A stretch of DNA of 64,000 nucleotides from Odiellus spinosus (lineage: Eukaryota; Arthropoda; Arachnida; Opiliones; Phalangiidae), in assembly GCA_963920705.1 (NCBI GenBank), contig OY987230.1, positions 11,495,320 through 11,559,319 of the forward strand. The letters are read 5' to 3'. This document shows positions 47,657-60,582 of the stretch, one piece after another (within the stretch, counting starts at the first letter, position 1; each line of letters opens with the position of its first letter). A program made the translations under genes and the position numbers. The notes under the pieces were generated by a model. The model saw only the letters and a list, made by a program, of their open reading frames with translations. It ran no database searches and was not told the DNA's origin.

Positions 47657-48946
47657 GTTTTTTATATTAAACATAAGTCTTCGTAAAAGAATGGTGACAG
47701 CCTCTCTTTTAGGGTTATATTTGAAGGATTTATTTTAAGTAAAAATTTAGGGCGTAAAAACGTTTTACTGACAAAAAACAAAAAAAAAAAAAAAAATGCT
47801 TCTATTTATCTCGAATAATTGGAATTTCCAAACCGAAGGTATTTGTAAGTTATCACGCGTTTACTTTGAAGTTTTTTACGTGAAATAAAATTATTTCCTT
47901 CTATTTACTTTAGCTGGTATATCGATTTACCCTTGATAAAAACCCTCTTTCGTAATTTATGATTTGAATTTAAAATTACTTTTGATTTTAATATCACGGA
48001 AATTTTTACGTTTAACAGTAAATTATCAACCGATTTATGGCGTTCTCTTTCTTCTTACAAATATTTTCGATTATTTATCGTATGATAAAAATATTTTTTA
48101 CAATATTTTCCCCCAAAAAGAATTTGTTAAACTCGTGTTCAGGGTTGTCTGAGTTTTTTTTTTTTTTTATTTTATTTATATCACATTTATTTTTATTTTT
48201 AATCAAGTGGTCTTTACTATCTTTTAATTCAACATAATTCGAGGCTAATTTCAGCGTTTCAAAAGTATTTTGATATTAATTAAAATATTGAAAATTAGTT
48301 TACGAAGATGAGATTTAAAAACATAAGAAAAATCTAGTTTTTATTTACACACAAAATAAGAGTTTCGAGAGCTTTTTGGTGAAATTACATTTAAGTTTGC
48401 CGGTTTATTTGTAATTTATTCAATATATTTCACTGCGTTTTAATTTGAAAAAAATATATATAATGTTAATTTTTAAATTAATTTTCAAATTAAAACCAAT
48501 CTCATTACAGTCGACGGTCTATGTTAGGATTTAATCAGTTAATTTTCATTAAAAAGAAATAAAGAAAAACAAAAAGTTTCAACAAATCTAAAATCCTTTC
48601 TTATATAAAAAGATTTGTTTCAGTCTAGATTTTCCATCGACCTGAAAAAAATAAATCCATTGTGCTTTGCAGAAAATGGACCGAATTTATTATCACCAAA
48701 AAAATTCGCAGAAGCTTAGTGTATATCAAAAAGTCCGATCGATTTTATTATATAAGCTTTGTAAGCTTTGTATATACCCAGTTTAGGCTTCGATAAAGGG
48801 GCCAACACAAGAAACATTTCGGATTTCATTTTACTTTGATTAATTTTGATCAAGTGAGACTGAGCCGGTTTTTTCATGAACCCCGAATGGAAACTGAGTA
48901 GCATTATCGGAAAGATCGTTAAGAAATGATTCAATATACATAGATA
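47657..48946. other. Very AT-rich DNA, no gene seen
   Basis: A-run (about 47777-47797), T-run (about 48155-48168) and AT-rich short frames only. Confidence 0.4.
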
Positions 48947-49192
48947 CTTTTACACTAGCAATACTTTATCGATTTGAAACGGTAATATCAAATCGATATT
49001 CAAATCGCCAGCAATCGTTTTAAGCGGAATTTGTTCACGGTTTACTGTAGCTTCATCTGTCGGTTGTTGACACCAAATCGGTATGAAATTGGTTCCCATA
49101 GTAGTCGATTCGAGAAAAGACGGTTTCCAATTCACGAAACGTTTTGAAACGGTTTAAATCGATTCCAAGACCTAGTATGAACGCAGCTATAG
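48947..49192. mobile_element. Third partial copy of the 300-bp MITE
   Basis: It runs from TTACACTAGCAATACTTTAT to GACCTAGTATGAACGCAGC, in the same orientation as 26048-26353 with internal deletions. A short echo (GATTCCAAGGCCTAGT) follows at about 49193. Confidence 0.75.
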
Positions 49193-49431
49193 ATTCCAAG
49201 GCCTAGTTCATATATCATAGAATCGCCATGCATTTTCGAAATTTGTAAAATCAAACTTCCCCCAATCAATCGAGCCTCATGTCCCTTTTTATACTATATA
49301 CATTTATATATAACTTAAAATTTCAATATAAGGTGAATCATATCCTTCGTCAAAACACTTTGGTACCATGTTTTTGACTATGAGATAAAGAGTCACTCTC
49401 TCATATATTCAACTAGCTGAAAGCCCGCCCT

Positions 49432-49452
49432 ACGGGCGGGTTTCATCCAGTT
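49432..49452. repeat. GC-rich hairpin, possible transposon terminus
   Basis: AGCCCGCCCTACGGGCGGGTT in an AT-rich setting, preceded by ACTAGCTGAA. It pairs GCCCGCCC with GGGCGGGT around a short loop. GC-rich hairpins after a CTAGCTGAA-like sequence mark the ends of some repeats, but I cannot name the family. Confidence 0.5.
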
Positions 49453-49507
49453 GCTTCGGGCCTAATGAAATTTTTAAGGGCGGTCCTCTTCCTTTCCACC
49501 TTTTTTT

Positions 49508-49960
49508 CGGCGGCCATCTTGCTTTTCATGCGGCCATCTTACTTTTCATCTTTTTTTTTCATGCGGCCATCTTCCTTTTCATCTTTTTTCATGCGGCCAT
49601 CTTACTTTTCATCTTTTTTCATGCGGCCATCTTACTTTTCATCCTTTTTAAGGCGGCCATCTTGCTTTTCATCTCATCTTTTTTTTCATGCGGCCATCTT
49701 ACTTTTCATCTTTTTTCATGCGGCCATCTTACTTTTCATCTTTTTTCATGCGGCCATCTTACTTTTCATCTTTTTTCATGCGGCCATCTTACTTTTCATC
49801 CTTTTTAAGGCGGCCATCTTGCTTTTCATCCTTTTTCATACATCCATCTTAATTTTCATCTTTTTTTTCAGGCGGCCATCTTGCTTTTCATCTTTTTTTC
49901 AGGCGTCCATCTAACTCTCATCTTTTTGCAGGCGGCCATCTTGACGTTCATCTTTTTCCG
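49508..49960. repeat. GCGGCCATCTT minisatellite, about 15 units
   Basis: Units of roughly 26-31 bp read CATGCGGCCATCTTACTTTT plus CATCTTTTTT, with variants GGCGGCCATCTTGC. It starts about 55 bp after the GC hairpin. The 149-codon open frame through it is a repeat artefact. The CGGCCAT core also occurs in the outer arms of the 43-46 kb palindrome. Confidence 0.92.
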
Positions 49961-50343
49961 TTAGTTTAAAAGGTTCCGTTTAAAATTTATTACCACTCCA
50001 TTTTTAAATGCTCCCTGTAATGCTAAGCGGGGTTTTAATATATAAGACTACTACTCCGCGTCTAACAATCCTCCGTGGGAAAAAAAAAAGACCCTACACT
50101 ATACAAATCATTATCAACCAATGGGAGGCCGGCGTTAAGGCGAGGCATCCCGCAACGGGATCCTCCTTAAACGACAGATTATCGTGTTAACGAACGGAAG
50201 CCTTTATCGAACTGGAATTTTTAACTTTAATTTTAATTTAAAAAGAGTAAAAAGCGGTACGAACCCCGATTAAATTTTATAATTTAAACTGAGCGGAGGC
50301 CTAACAGGAAGAAAATTAACGAAACACTGAAACGTTTGTAACG

Positions 50344-50804
50344 ATACCAAATCGAAGATTTAATTTTTCAATTAATTCTAATTTTAATTTAAAACGAACT
50401 ACGAACCCAGATTAAATTTTGTTCCGTAGACGGCGTGTTTCTCCAAGAGCAATAAAATTAGCGAACTCGTGGGGGGCCGGAACGGCTCGGAATAAATTCC
50501 CCCGCGAAAAAACCAACCAACGAACGAACGACGAACGAACGAACGAACGAACGTCGTGGTTTTTATATATAAAATACCAAATCGAAGATTTAATTTTTCA
50601 ATTAATTCTAATTTTAATTTAAAACGAACTACGAACCCAGATTAAATTTTGTTCCGTAGACGGCGTGTTTCTCCAAGAGCAATAAAATTAGCGAACTCGT
50701 GGGGGGCCGGAACGGCTCGGAATAAATTCCCCCGCGAAAAACCAACCAACGAACGAACGACGAACGAACGAACGAACGAACGAACGTCGTGGTTTTTATA
50801 TATA
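50344..50804. repeat. 230-bp tandem duplication with (CGAA)n
   Basis: Two near-identical copies begin ATACCAAATCGAAGATTTAA at 50344 and 50574 and end in CGAACGAACG...TCGTGGTTTTTATATAT. The CGAA tract differs slightly in length. A diverged partial third copy (TACGAACCCCGATTAAATTT) lies at about 50255. The 67-codon frame is not supported. Confidence 0.93.
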
Positions 50805-51509
50805 AGATTCTAAAGTTTACAAAATAACCAAACTGAGGTGAAATGATACATCATGTTAAATCTCACAGAGAAAAGTAGTTGCTATATGTCAATGTATGTA
50901 TGTATCCAATAACAGATCTCGTGGCTCAATAACTGAATTGAACAATTAACCTATTAGTCTTTTGTTAGTTACGTGCCCTTGACGATCGCGGAGTAGCAGC
51001 AGCTTTACGTCTTGGCAATATTAAATTATATTGTGAAAACAATATGGGTTGCAATGGTTCCTCGTAAAAAAAATAGGAAATTGTAAAAAGGGATTCATCT
51101 GGAGGCTATATACGAACGACTGGAATGTTTACTCCGTTTCTGATGTCCCGTTTGTTTAACGGGCCGGAGATTTCAAGTCGTTTGCGTTCTGCAATATTTT
51201 AAACGATTGTTTGCACTACCATAACACGCTATTATTCGTAACGGAACGACCAAATGAGAAACAATAAAATAAAAAATAAAAAAAGGTTTTGGGTTGTGTA
51301 AAGCGTTTATAGAGGAAAAATACTGCCCGGAAAAAGATGTAAAGATAATTAAGGGTAAAACTAATGTCAGCAGAACTGAAAAATAGCTAGGCTATAAACA
51401 ATTAACAGAATCACCCCCCGTATATTATTAAATTCCTGAGCGCGTATCGCGTTGTCATTCGCTCTTTTTTCTTATTTTGAACCTTTAATGCTTTATTATT
51501 GTTTTGCAG

Positions 51510-51694
51510 TTTTCATACACAACCCCGGATATATCAGGCAATTAAAGTCAGAATCAGATTTAATTTTCAGCACGAAGAAAGTAACTGTGGAAGGATACCG
51601 GTTTGGGTCAAATGTAGAGATTATTTGTTATAAAAAACTGGAATTATTTGGGGGTCAGCTGTTAAGATCCTTTGTCAAACAATGCAATCATTAG
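51510..51694 (+). CDS. Candidate terminal exon, weakly sushi/CCP-like
   Basis: A strong acceptor (pyrimidine-rich tract ending ATTGTTTTGCAG at 51509) precedes an open frame that enters with two bases and stops at TAG (51692-51694), giving about 60 residues. KVTVEGYRFGSNVEIICYKK followed by LELFGGQ recalls the Y-x-FG-x-V-x-x-x-C...L-x-GG part of a sushi (CCP) domain. The full four-cysteine pattern is absent, and no upstream partner exon was found. It could be a real last exon, a decayed exon or chance. Confidence 0.28.
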
Positions 51695-52290
51695 CTTCAA
51701 AAGTTAATTTAAACATTCTAAACGGTTTCAAAGAAGGTATCTTATATGTAAACGAGGCTTTGGTGAACTATTATTTACCATTTTATACGCTATTTATTAT
51801 CTGAGAGCTAACGCGCGTCCGTTCAACTCGTTTCCGATCGATTTCGCGTCTCGTTTTATGCATACATGTATATATTCTATTGTGCCTGGACATATTTATA
51901 TTTTCTGAATGGATGAATCATGAATGCTTTGATCGCATTCATGCCTGTTATTTTCTATTTATTATTTTCATTCGGAATATTTGCTGACGTATTTTTAACT
52001 ACACGAACCCACCCCTTAGCAGCTCTTTCAAGAGAAGCGCCGTATCAAATTTATTTAAGTATCCGCGGCTTTTCTGTTGATAACGTGGGTTAAACGAAAA
52101 AGCTTGATTTAAGCTTCAACTTTGATTTGACGCAAAAGCTCTATCTTTGGCCAAAAAATCTTATTTTAAAAACAACATTATTATTAAAACACTATTATTA
52201 TTGTCACCTACATTGTTTATAAACTCATGACTGCTTTACGTGGCAAGCATTGTTTAAACCACAATTTTTGTTTTTTTGTTGTAATTGCAG

Positions 52291-52425
52291 GTTGCTTTCA
52301 CGAGGACGCGAAGAGTGTCGACGTCTCGTCTGGTTGTCTGGGCCACCTTACATTTTTCGGGTTGCCAAGTAGACGTCTGGAGACCGAATGTCGGGCCTAA
52401 TCCGATCGTTAACCCTCGAAATTTT
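52291..52425 (+). other. Candidate plus-strand exon
   Basis: TTTTTTTGTTGTAATTGCAG ends at 52290 and is followed by an abrupt rise in GC content to about 52440. Frame 3 reads CFHEDAKSVDVSSGCLGHLT and stops after LETECRA. Frame 1 stays open longer, to about 52448. I cannot choose a frame or link it to 51510-51694. Confidence 0.22.
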
Positions 52426-52448
52426 CGATTTCTACTGACCGCGTTATA

Positions 52449-55400
52449 GTAACCATCACGCAACAGTGAAGACCAAACACAAAAAATGCGATATAATTAT
52501 TTAAGTGGCGTGGCCGAGTCTCGTGACCTTCAATCAACCTTTAACTTTAATTATACCCTGTTAATGATCGTAATGTAGAATACGTCACTACATAAACTCT
52601 ATAACAACCAACAGAACGCCGTAAAGTGCTTCATGGAATCCTCAAAATGTCAGTGGAATTGGAAATATAAACTTTCATTCGTTCAATTTTGTCACGTGAT
52701 ACCTGATATTCGCGCTAATGATGAAATGGACAATGAGTCATCATAAACAAAAGCGCTAGACAGAATTCTAAACGGAAAGTTCTCTCATGACTATGGTCAC
52801 GTGTTTTCTCGTCTTTTACAACAACTTGTTCAAGACCGAAACTACATTATGATGCAAAGGCCTATTTCCAACACTATAAAGCAACAAACAGAGTGAGTTT
52901 TATACAATTTTATATATTTTTAATCAAATTTAATGCCATTTTTGAGTTGTCTATAATATAGTGTTTAATTCAATTTATAACGCCAAACTTAAAAATATTT
53001 ATAAACGCGCGAGATCCAAAGATCACACGATTCCACAAAAATATAGCCAACTTGACTGAAAACACGCGTACGAGAATTCTAAAGGGGTGTTTTAAGTTTA
53101 TAGTACACTGATAAGATATTAAGGATTATATAAACGCTGATGACGAGTTAATTTCAGTATAATTTATCTTTTTTTTTATCATTATATAATTTATATCCTC
53201 GGGTGCAGTCTTGTATTTAAATCAGGACAAATATCTTCACCGTCTTCCTCGTATTTTGTTCAATTTCCTTCCCACTCTCGTGATTAATTAAATTGAGTGG
53301 AGGGGGAGGGATTTGTGATTGTGTAATATCATATGTTAACAGGTCTGCTAGAATCCAGCATCTACGTTAATGTCGTATTGTATCTATACATAAGGGACAT
53401 AGTTTATAAGATTGGGTTGGCAGGTTTTGGCGATATATAATTCATCGTGATTATCACATATTATCATAGTGATCACTCTTTGGAGGGCAGTTTTATGAAA
53501 ACGTCTCTGCATATATCAATGTTAAATCTCACCAACAAGATTTCACCGCTGACTAATTATAAGTCCCTAGCATGGAGGTTAACTTCCTAATTTGCTCATT
53601 TATGTTTTAACCAGTTTTAACTTTAAAAGGCCTAACTTTCACATGACTAACGCGTGTCTCAGTCTCCGAATAAAATGACCGAAAATAATTCCAATTGAGA
53701 GTAGGAAAATTGGCGGCGAAACTATATTTCGTTACTTGATTTTCTATAGGTTTCTGAGTGTTATTAACAATTCCCCTAATATCTGTATACTAATTACGTA
53801 ATATCGTAACTATAATTACATCTTTCTGGTAATGCTAAATATGTATTATCTTTAGTATATTCAAAGCAACATGGAGTAATCAACTCAATTCCCACTCAAT
53901 GATATTTACTCCTGATATTATGTATGACCTTTTGACCTTTTAGGATTACAAATCAATTTCGCTTCTCAATTATTTGTTGAAGAGGTGGGTTAAAACCTTG
54001 TTTTGTAAACATTGGCAATAATTATTGATTTAATACTTCAGGAGATTAAGTTTTAAGAGTAAATATTTAGTGTAAATCAAGATAATTTAGTATTTCATTT
54101 TAAAAGTTAAACACCGGTTTGATTAAAAACTAATCAGATTATAAGTAGGTTACTAAAAAAACTTATTTTCAAACCCTAGCTTCCGAGTTATGTTATCTTG
54201 TGACCTTTAACAAATACGGTCATGATTTATTGCCAAGTATATCAGAACCTAATGAAAACTAATTTGCCTTGAAATGAAAAGGGTCCTTGTTTGCTACCTT
54301 GAGTTTTGTTGTATTTTTTTCTCTCTCGCTCTCTTTCTTTCGTTCAACGCGATTATCATCCATTCAAACCCTTATTCCCTTGTGTCGCTAAACGTCAGGT
54401 AACGCCTCTCGTGGCCGCGGGATTAGAAACGCTGAACGCGTTGTCAATGATATAGAGAGGTTCCCCTTGATTTTCCCAAGGGCATTACTTTTCTTTTTTT
54501 GGAAGATGACCCCCATATGTAAACCGAAATTCAGAAACACCCTTCTGACTATAGCAGCGTACACTTTGAGAATACAGGATTTACAAACCTAGAGACTTCC
54601 GTCTATCGCGAAGAAAGCAAATACTATAGGGGTCAAAGGGAACCTAGCTTTATACATACTACAAACTCTAAGGTAAAAGTGATTACGATTATAGGTCTTC
54701 CCCTTGGCCGTACAATGAGCCCGAAATAACGATTTTTGGAGAATCCTGTCCTATCCTGTCTACAATCAGGATTAGTTTCAGTTTGCAGTACGTGCAAAGA
54801 CTAACTTCAGTTTATCTTTATCGAGATTTGCTTACTAACGAGTAAGAGTACTAGGCGAGTCAGCTTTTTACTCGCTGAATTCCGTTAAACACGCTCTACG
54901 TGGACATTTTTTGTTGTTTTGTTGGAAAACCGATCTGTATTAGGTTACGATATAGGAAAGTTAGAAAATTGTTACGTAGTTTTCTATTTTTAGAAAATAT
55001 ATTTGAAGCATTAAGAGCTAAAACGTACTATTTTGGGCTCTTGAAAACGCGTTTGAAAGGAACGTGAAATTTTAAATTCAAGATTACGGAGAATTTATTG
55101 GATTGTTTAAATTTCGTTTGTGTGAAATTTTAGTGGCTGATTCAACTGCCAAGATTGATTTAATGTCAGTTTAACCTGTTTTATTTAAAGGCCGTGATTT
55201 TTAAAATTTTAATGTTAGAAAAGGTTCACTTAAATTGCTTAGTCTTCGACCCTAAGCACTTAGCATCAATTATAATATTACGGGAATGTTAGGTTTGATC
55301 ACGTGGTACTCGGGAGATAATATTTTGAGTTTCCCAACTTGTTAATGATATGCTATAGCGATAAAGATAGGTGTATCTATCTATTTATTGTACATCGAGT

Positions 55401-56227
55401 TTTCTCTAACGGGGATTGCTTTTACCCCAATGTTACCAGTACCTTTATGAGTCTGTGAATACTAAACATGAAGCAACTTGGAACTGATCCTAATGGAACT
55501 TGACTCGCAAAGATAACTGAAATCATTGCCTATATGAAAGGCAAAGCTGAGAAAGAGAAATACCTAGGTGTTATTGCTCTAGCCAATATAGTCTCTAGTT
55601 GAAAACTGTATATTTGAATCTCAATTTATCAGTCTACAATTTACTTAATCAATCATACCTCTACGAATCTTTTTTGACTTTGAAGCTTTATACATATACA
55701 TATTTTTAAACGTATTTTGCAAACATGGTTCAAAAACAGCTGGCAATAATTATTTTTGTGATATTGAAGAACATTGCGTATTAATCCGCCCCAGCTTTCA
55801 CTATACATTTGCAAAACTGTACAATAATTAGCTAATTAAATTTTCTACTAGGTTAATTAAATTCAGTGATAAAAACATTTGGAATAAATTTGGATTTGTT
55901 CACGAAATCTATTTTTATTTGTTCCCGAAATTGTTTTATTTAATTCAATACTTAGGATAGATAGACCAGTTCTCAAAATATGACTAAACATGAGGCAGAA
56001 AGATGCACAATATTTAACCTCAAATGGTAATTATAGTTAATGTGAACTGATCTTGGACTGGTTTAAATTGTTTAATACATACTATACATACCTTACTACA
56101 GAAATATTATCTATAGTAATTATTATTACTTTTTTTACACGGTACTTAAACTTCTTATTTGTTTCAATGATAGTGTCACCAGTATAATTAAATTGGTTTA
56201 ATTTATTTTTCACAAGCACAAATATAA
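52449..56227. other. AT-rich DNA, no gene seen
   Basis: A CT-rich stretch lies at about 54318-54343. No exon, array or clear inverted repeat was supported. Confidence 0.4.
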
Positions 56228-56545
56228 ATTGATTGATGAAACAAATATTTGCATTGATCAAACAATTCGACAAATGCGTTAGCTTTGATCAAATATATTT
56301 GTGCATATTATGCATTGATCAAACAATAATTGCATTGATAATACAATTGGACAAATTCATTTGCTTTGATCAAATATATTTGTGCATATTATGCATTAAT
56401 CAAACAAATGCATTTTAATTGATCAAACAATATTATTACAATGATCAAACAATATTATTGCAATGATCAAACGAATATTTGTGCAATGATCAAACGAATA
56501 TTTGTGCAATGATCAAACGAATATTAGTGCAATGATCAAACCACC
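56228..56545. repeat. TGATCAAAC-rich degenerate tandem array
   Basis: At least ten copies of TGATCAAA (palindromic core TGATCA) occur. The left part has a roughly 110-bp unit with TTTGATCAAATATATTTGTG twice. The right part has 26-29-bp units reading CAATGATCAAACGAATATT. The short frames on both strands are by-products. Confidence 0.88.
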
Positions 56546-57982
56546 CAAATATATCAAAGAAATATCAAATAAATTTATATATATTTAACAAGCAAGCATG
56601 TACGCGTTGGACAAAAAATACCTATTTAAAATAACAATATAAAAATCCTACTTACTTTAAAGTTAAAGAAGAAACTAGATAGAATTTTGGCAATGCGGTA
56701 TTATCGAATGGCAACCAATTTAAATTGTTAGTCACGTTTTTAAAATTGGTGTAAGGGCGTTGGCATTCCCAAAATAAGCCCGGGTAGAAAAAGAAGCTGA
56801 GATAAAAATGTTTTCCGAGAAACCTAACCGGGTTTTAGCTTCTTCCCCCGAATAAAATGTATTTTCGGGAGTTCACCTTTTCCACAACAGATTTGAACGA
56901 ACGCAATCTTATTTATCCACAACGAAAAGACGCGGGGATGACACTCGCGACACGAGACAAACACGTTTATATTACAGTAACTTTCAGTCTATATTTAGAT
57001 CGCGTAGAGAGAAGAAGTAATCATTAAAGTAGGAACGAGATGAAAATCAGAAATTTTTCCTTTGTTTTGATTAGAAACACTACAGCCGAGGCTTAATACT
57101 AACACACTTTACAGGCAGGGCTCTAGACCGCGCGCACTCACGCTAGAAAACTCCACGAGGTTTTGTTGGTAGGGACGCCAGCGATTCCTTTTCCCAAAAT
57201 CCTGTATTTTCTTTTTTAAAGGGGCCCTTTTGGATTAGCCTCTAGTATCTGCCTCCCTTTCTCTCTCCAGTCGCTAGAGTTGTAGAGTAACTCTCTGGAT
57301 CGAATTCCTTCCATCGGTGAAGGCTCGTATAGGAGCAAATAGCTAGAAGCCCTATATAACAAGGGCGGGGAACTGGTTCTTTTACTAGCATACGTAGTAG
57401 GAATACTACTAGCCGATAACTCTAATGGTTACGGTTACCTAAACGGAATGCAAAATCGCCTTATATCACTCGTGTTCTAGTTTCGAGGTCATACCCACGT
57501 AGTTAATACGTTTACCGTAAATATGGAACAAAATATGTCGTTTATTCAATTAAAACTTTATATGGGTTCATTAATTTATTTAATTTACCAGTATGGGGTA
57601 AATAATTTAAATTAATAAATAAATCTAGTAGTATACTGCATTTGTGTGTTCTATATTTGATATCAGTTTTGACATCACGACTTATAAACGTCTCTGTTCA
57701 AGATTAGGCCTAGTTTTTCCTGTGAAATTTATCATTGCGTATTAAAAACTCTAAACATTCTTCATATTGCAAACTGCTCCTGAACTAAAGGATATATAGG
57801 CTAGCTTTCGTGGGTACTGGATGGTGAGACAAAAATGTATTCACGTGGCGTATATAGTAAATTTTAACATATTAAATATCCCTCTTTTGAAAATAAAGTC
57901 CTTCCATTTGTAGCTCTCATTTCCTAATTTTCAAAACAATTATTTTAATCTTTTCCGAATTTCTAGGTCTTGTAATTAAACG
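56546..57982. other. No gene seen
   Basis: Moderately GC-richer at 56.8-57.4 kb without a recognisable exon. CACGAGGTTTTGTTGG (about 57154) echoes the hairpin near 24.4 kb. Confidence 0.35.
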
Positions 57983-58315
57983 TTTCTATATTTTTTAGGC
58001 AATAAAAAATAAATTAAACCTGTCTAATGTTTTTTTCAAGGAATTTTCCAATTTTTAACATCAGTGTACAACTATATTTAAGTTATTCACAAATTCAAAG
58101 CTTTTAGGTTTATTTAAATAAATTTAAGCCAAGCGAATATTAATTTTAACATATAAATTTAATCTCAAAATAATAATTTTAAAATGAATATTCGCTTGGC
58201 TTAAAAAACATAAAAGCTTTATTAATTAATTAAATTGATTTTAAAAATTAGAAAATTCTTTGAAAAAACATTATACAGGTTTAATTTCTTTTTCATCGCC
58301 TAAAAAATATAGAAA
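57983..58315. mobile_element. 333-bp imperfect foldback element
   Basis: Outer arms TTCTATATTTTTTAGGC / GCCTAAAAAATATAGAA pair, and inner arms share AAACCTGT...AATGTTTTTTTCAA, AAGCTTTTA and TAAGCCAAGCGAATATT. Degenerate CATTGCCTAGAAAAT repeats follow to about 58460. Very AT-rich and non-coding. Confidence 0.82.
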
Positions 58316-60413
58316 AGTTTAACTTCAAGGCTTAGAAATGATGAATCATTAAAAAAGTTAAGAAAGATTAGTTTCATTGCCTAGACAATTAATCTCATTG
58401 AATAGAAAATTTAGAAAAGTGCAATATCATTGCCTAGAAAATATGATTGCATGGAATCTGCTCCATATAAAACATTTTTATTGAATATTGTCGCAGTTCT
58501 CCAAATAAACTTCATAATGTATCTATTGGCCTATGCTTCAATTTAACCCAGGGCTCTTAATATTAATAATTTTCTTGTTTGAGAGTTACTGCAATATTAC
58601 ACTCAAAAAAACATTATTACTGCCCCACACTTTCTGTCTGGAGAAGGTAATTATATATTCGTATCGTGCAAGGCTCATTTTTTGGCTTCTCCCCCCTTTA
58701 ATATATCTCATATTCTCAATTTTCATTTACTAGACGAAACGACTGGCTTGAAATTTCTTATATTTCATTAATACGATGACGTTTACTAATGGTATACTAT
58801 CGTAATGTTAAAGGGAAGATAAGAGATGAAAAATAAAAATACACTTCTATTTATTTTCTGAATCACCGTGATAAAAATATATCGAATTTTTAAGAATTAT
58901 TACGCAATTATTATATAGTGTTTAAATTATATTGTCAAATTGATAATGAAGACGAGTATCATGTTATTTTTAATTGATTATAGAAGCGTTAAAATATGCG
59001 AAAACTAAACAAATATTAATAGTAATTTTACAGTTATATTAAAACTAGATAATTACAAAGGACGGAAATTTTTCATAAAAATGAAATTTAAATTACTTTG
59101 TTTCTGTTCTTTACATAAATTAACTTTCATAGCGACCACAGTGTTTTCCTTCACTTTATTTCACTAAATTTATTTATCTTAAATGCTAGGTAAACATAGT
59201 AAAATATTAAAACCTATATCTATAACCAAAATCAAGTCTAAATAAATAAACGAAATTTAAAATCGCTCCTTTGCAATAAAAACTCGCGCTTCTATATTCT
59301 AATTCATGAACTACATTTTCACAATAAATTGGCTTCAGCTTTTCTCATTTTGCTAACGTAGCGTGTAAAGTTAAGCGTTAGCGTCGGACATACAGAGATT
59401 GTTACGTAATGATGTATATATTTTGATGATTAGAATGGAAATTGAAATAGGCTTAGCAGGATGAAATGACATCTTTTTAATTCGCATTTGTGAGTGTAAA
59501 TAACCTTTTTTTATGGATATTTTAAAGCCCCTAATCGAAAGAAATCATCTTCTCGTCTTCATCATTCCTTTAAGTTTGAAATAATAATTCATATAGAAGT
59601 GTGCAGATTCTGAAAATAAATTCAAAAGCCCTTTCGATTTTAGTTTGTGGTTTCCCTTTAACTTCTTACATCTTGCGCATACTGACTGAGAAGGGGGCGT
59701 GTCTCGTGTTTTGTATACTGTGCTTTTTTTTCTTTTTTTTTTTCTATTCCCCCTTCATCTTTCTAACCACAATCGAACTTAGTGTGGGATTACGCTGCGT
59801 TATATCATTTCTAGTTTTCAAGGACAGACCGGGAAAATATGAAACATAGTATAATGTCAGTACATGCAAGCCTTGGGTTTAATAAGAGATATAGGGAGCT
59901 TATACCTTTGCGCGTACTGTCAAAACATGGTGGACTAAAAACGATTAAGGGTTCGTTCATTTGGGTTCATAAAAAATGTGTTTCGAACGTTTGGTAAGCC
60001 TTTTTTGGTTGGAATATTTTGTGATAAAGTAAATGGCTCTTTAACATTAGGTTACATTACATAAATACATAATATTAACTAGGTAGCATAGGCCTATTTT
60101 TATTCGTGATAATTTGAAACCTATAGAATACAAATACATAATATATTTCGACTCGTCTCCAATTGACAGAGCACACAAAACTTTGCTAGCACTGCTACCC
60201 CTATGATATCTTTGAATATTAAAAAGAAGGGGAATCTATAGCTTTGCCCGTTTTGCCTATTCCAGGTGTAATTTTAATCCATGGATTAATAATTGAAGTT
60301 CTACAATATTTTTCCCTGTTGTTCGAAACAGCCGCCATTAAAGTGAGACGTAACTCATGCAGGCGCAGCTTTGCCTTCGACTGTAGTAGTTTTACCGGCT
60401 TTTAACCTCCACA

Positions 60414-60582
60414 TTTTGGCGGGAAAAAGTCTATATCGCTTCCAGGATGTGGCCATGAAATGAATTCTCTCTCGAATAGACAGATGACAAACGGCAGTGA
60501 AAAGCGCGGGAAACATGGATAAAAAGCGCTAGTTTTTCGCGCATGCTTATAAATAAGTTAAGCCTAACTGCGAAATCAGTTT
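60414..60582 (+). promoter_or_regulatory. Promoter-like cluster: E2F-type site, TATA box, initiator
   Basis: TTTTGGCGGGAAAA (60414-60427) matches the E2F consensus. TATAAATA (60548-60555) is followed by TCAGTTT with its A at 60578, 30 bp from the first T of the TATA box, which is the canonical TATA-Inr distance. GCCGCCATTA (about 60332) and GCGCGGGAAAC lie nearby. The region is GC-richer than its surroundings. Downstream, an ATG at about 60599 opens a short frame ending at AAAAG/GTTTGA, a possible but weak first donor. No gene is confirmed. Confidence 0.35.

Noticed and set aside
49465-49914. 149-codon frame rich in AAILLFI/RPSYFSS repeats
   Set aside because: It is entirely within the GCGGCCATCTT minisatellite. 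Composition and frame switching show it is not a gene.
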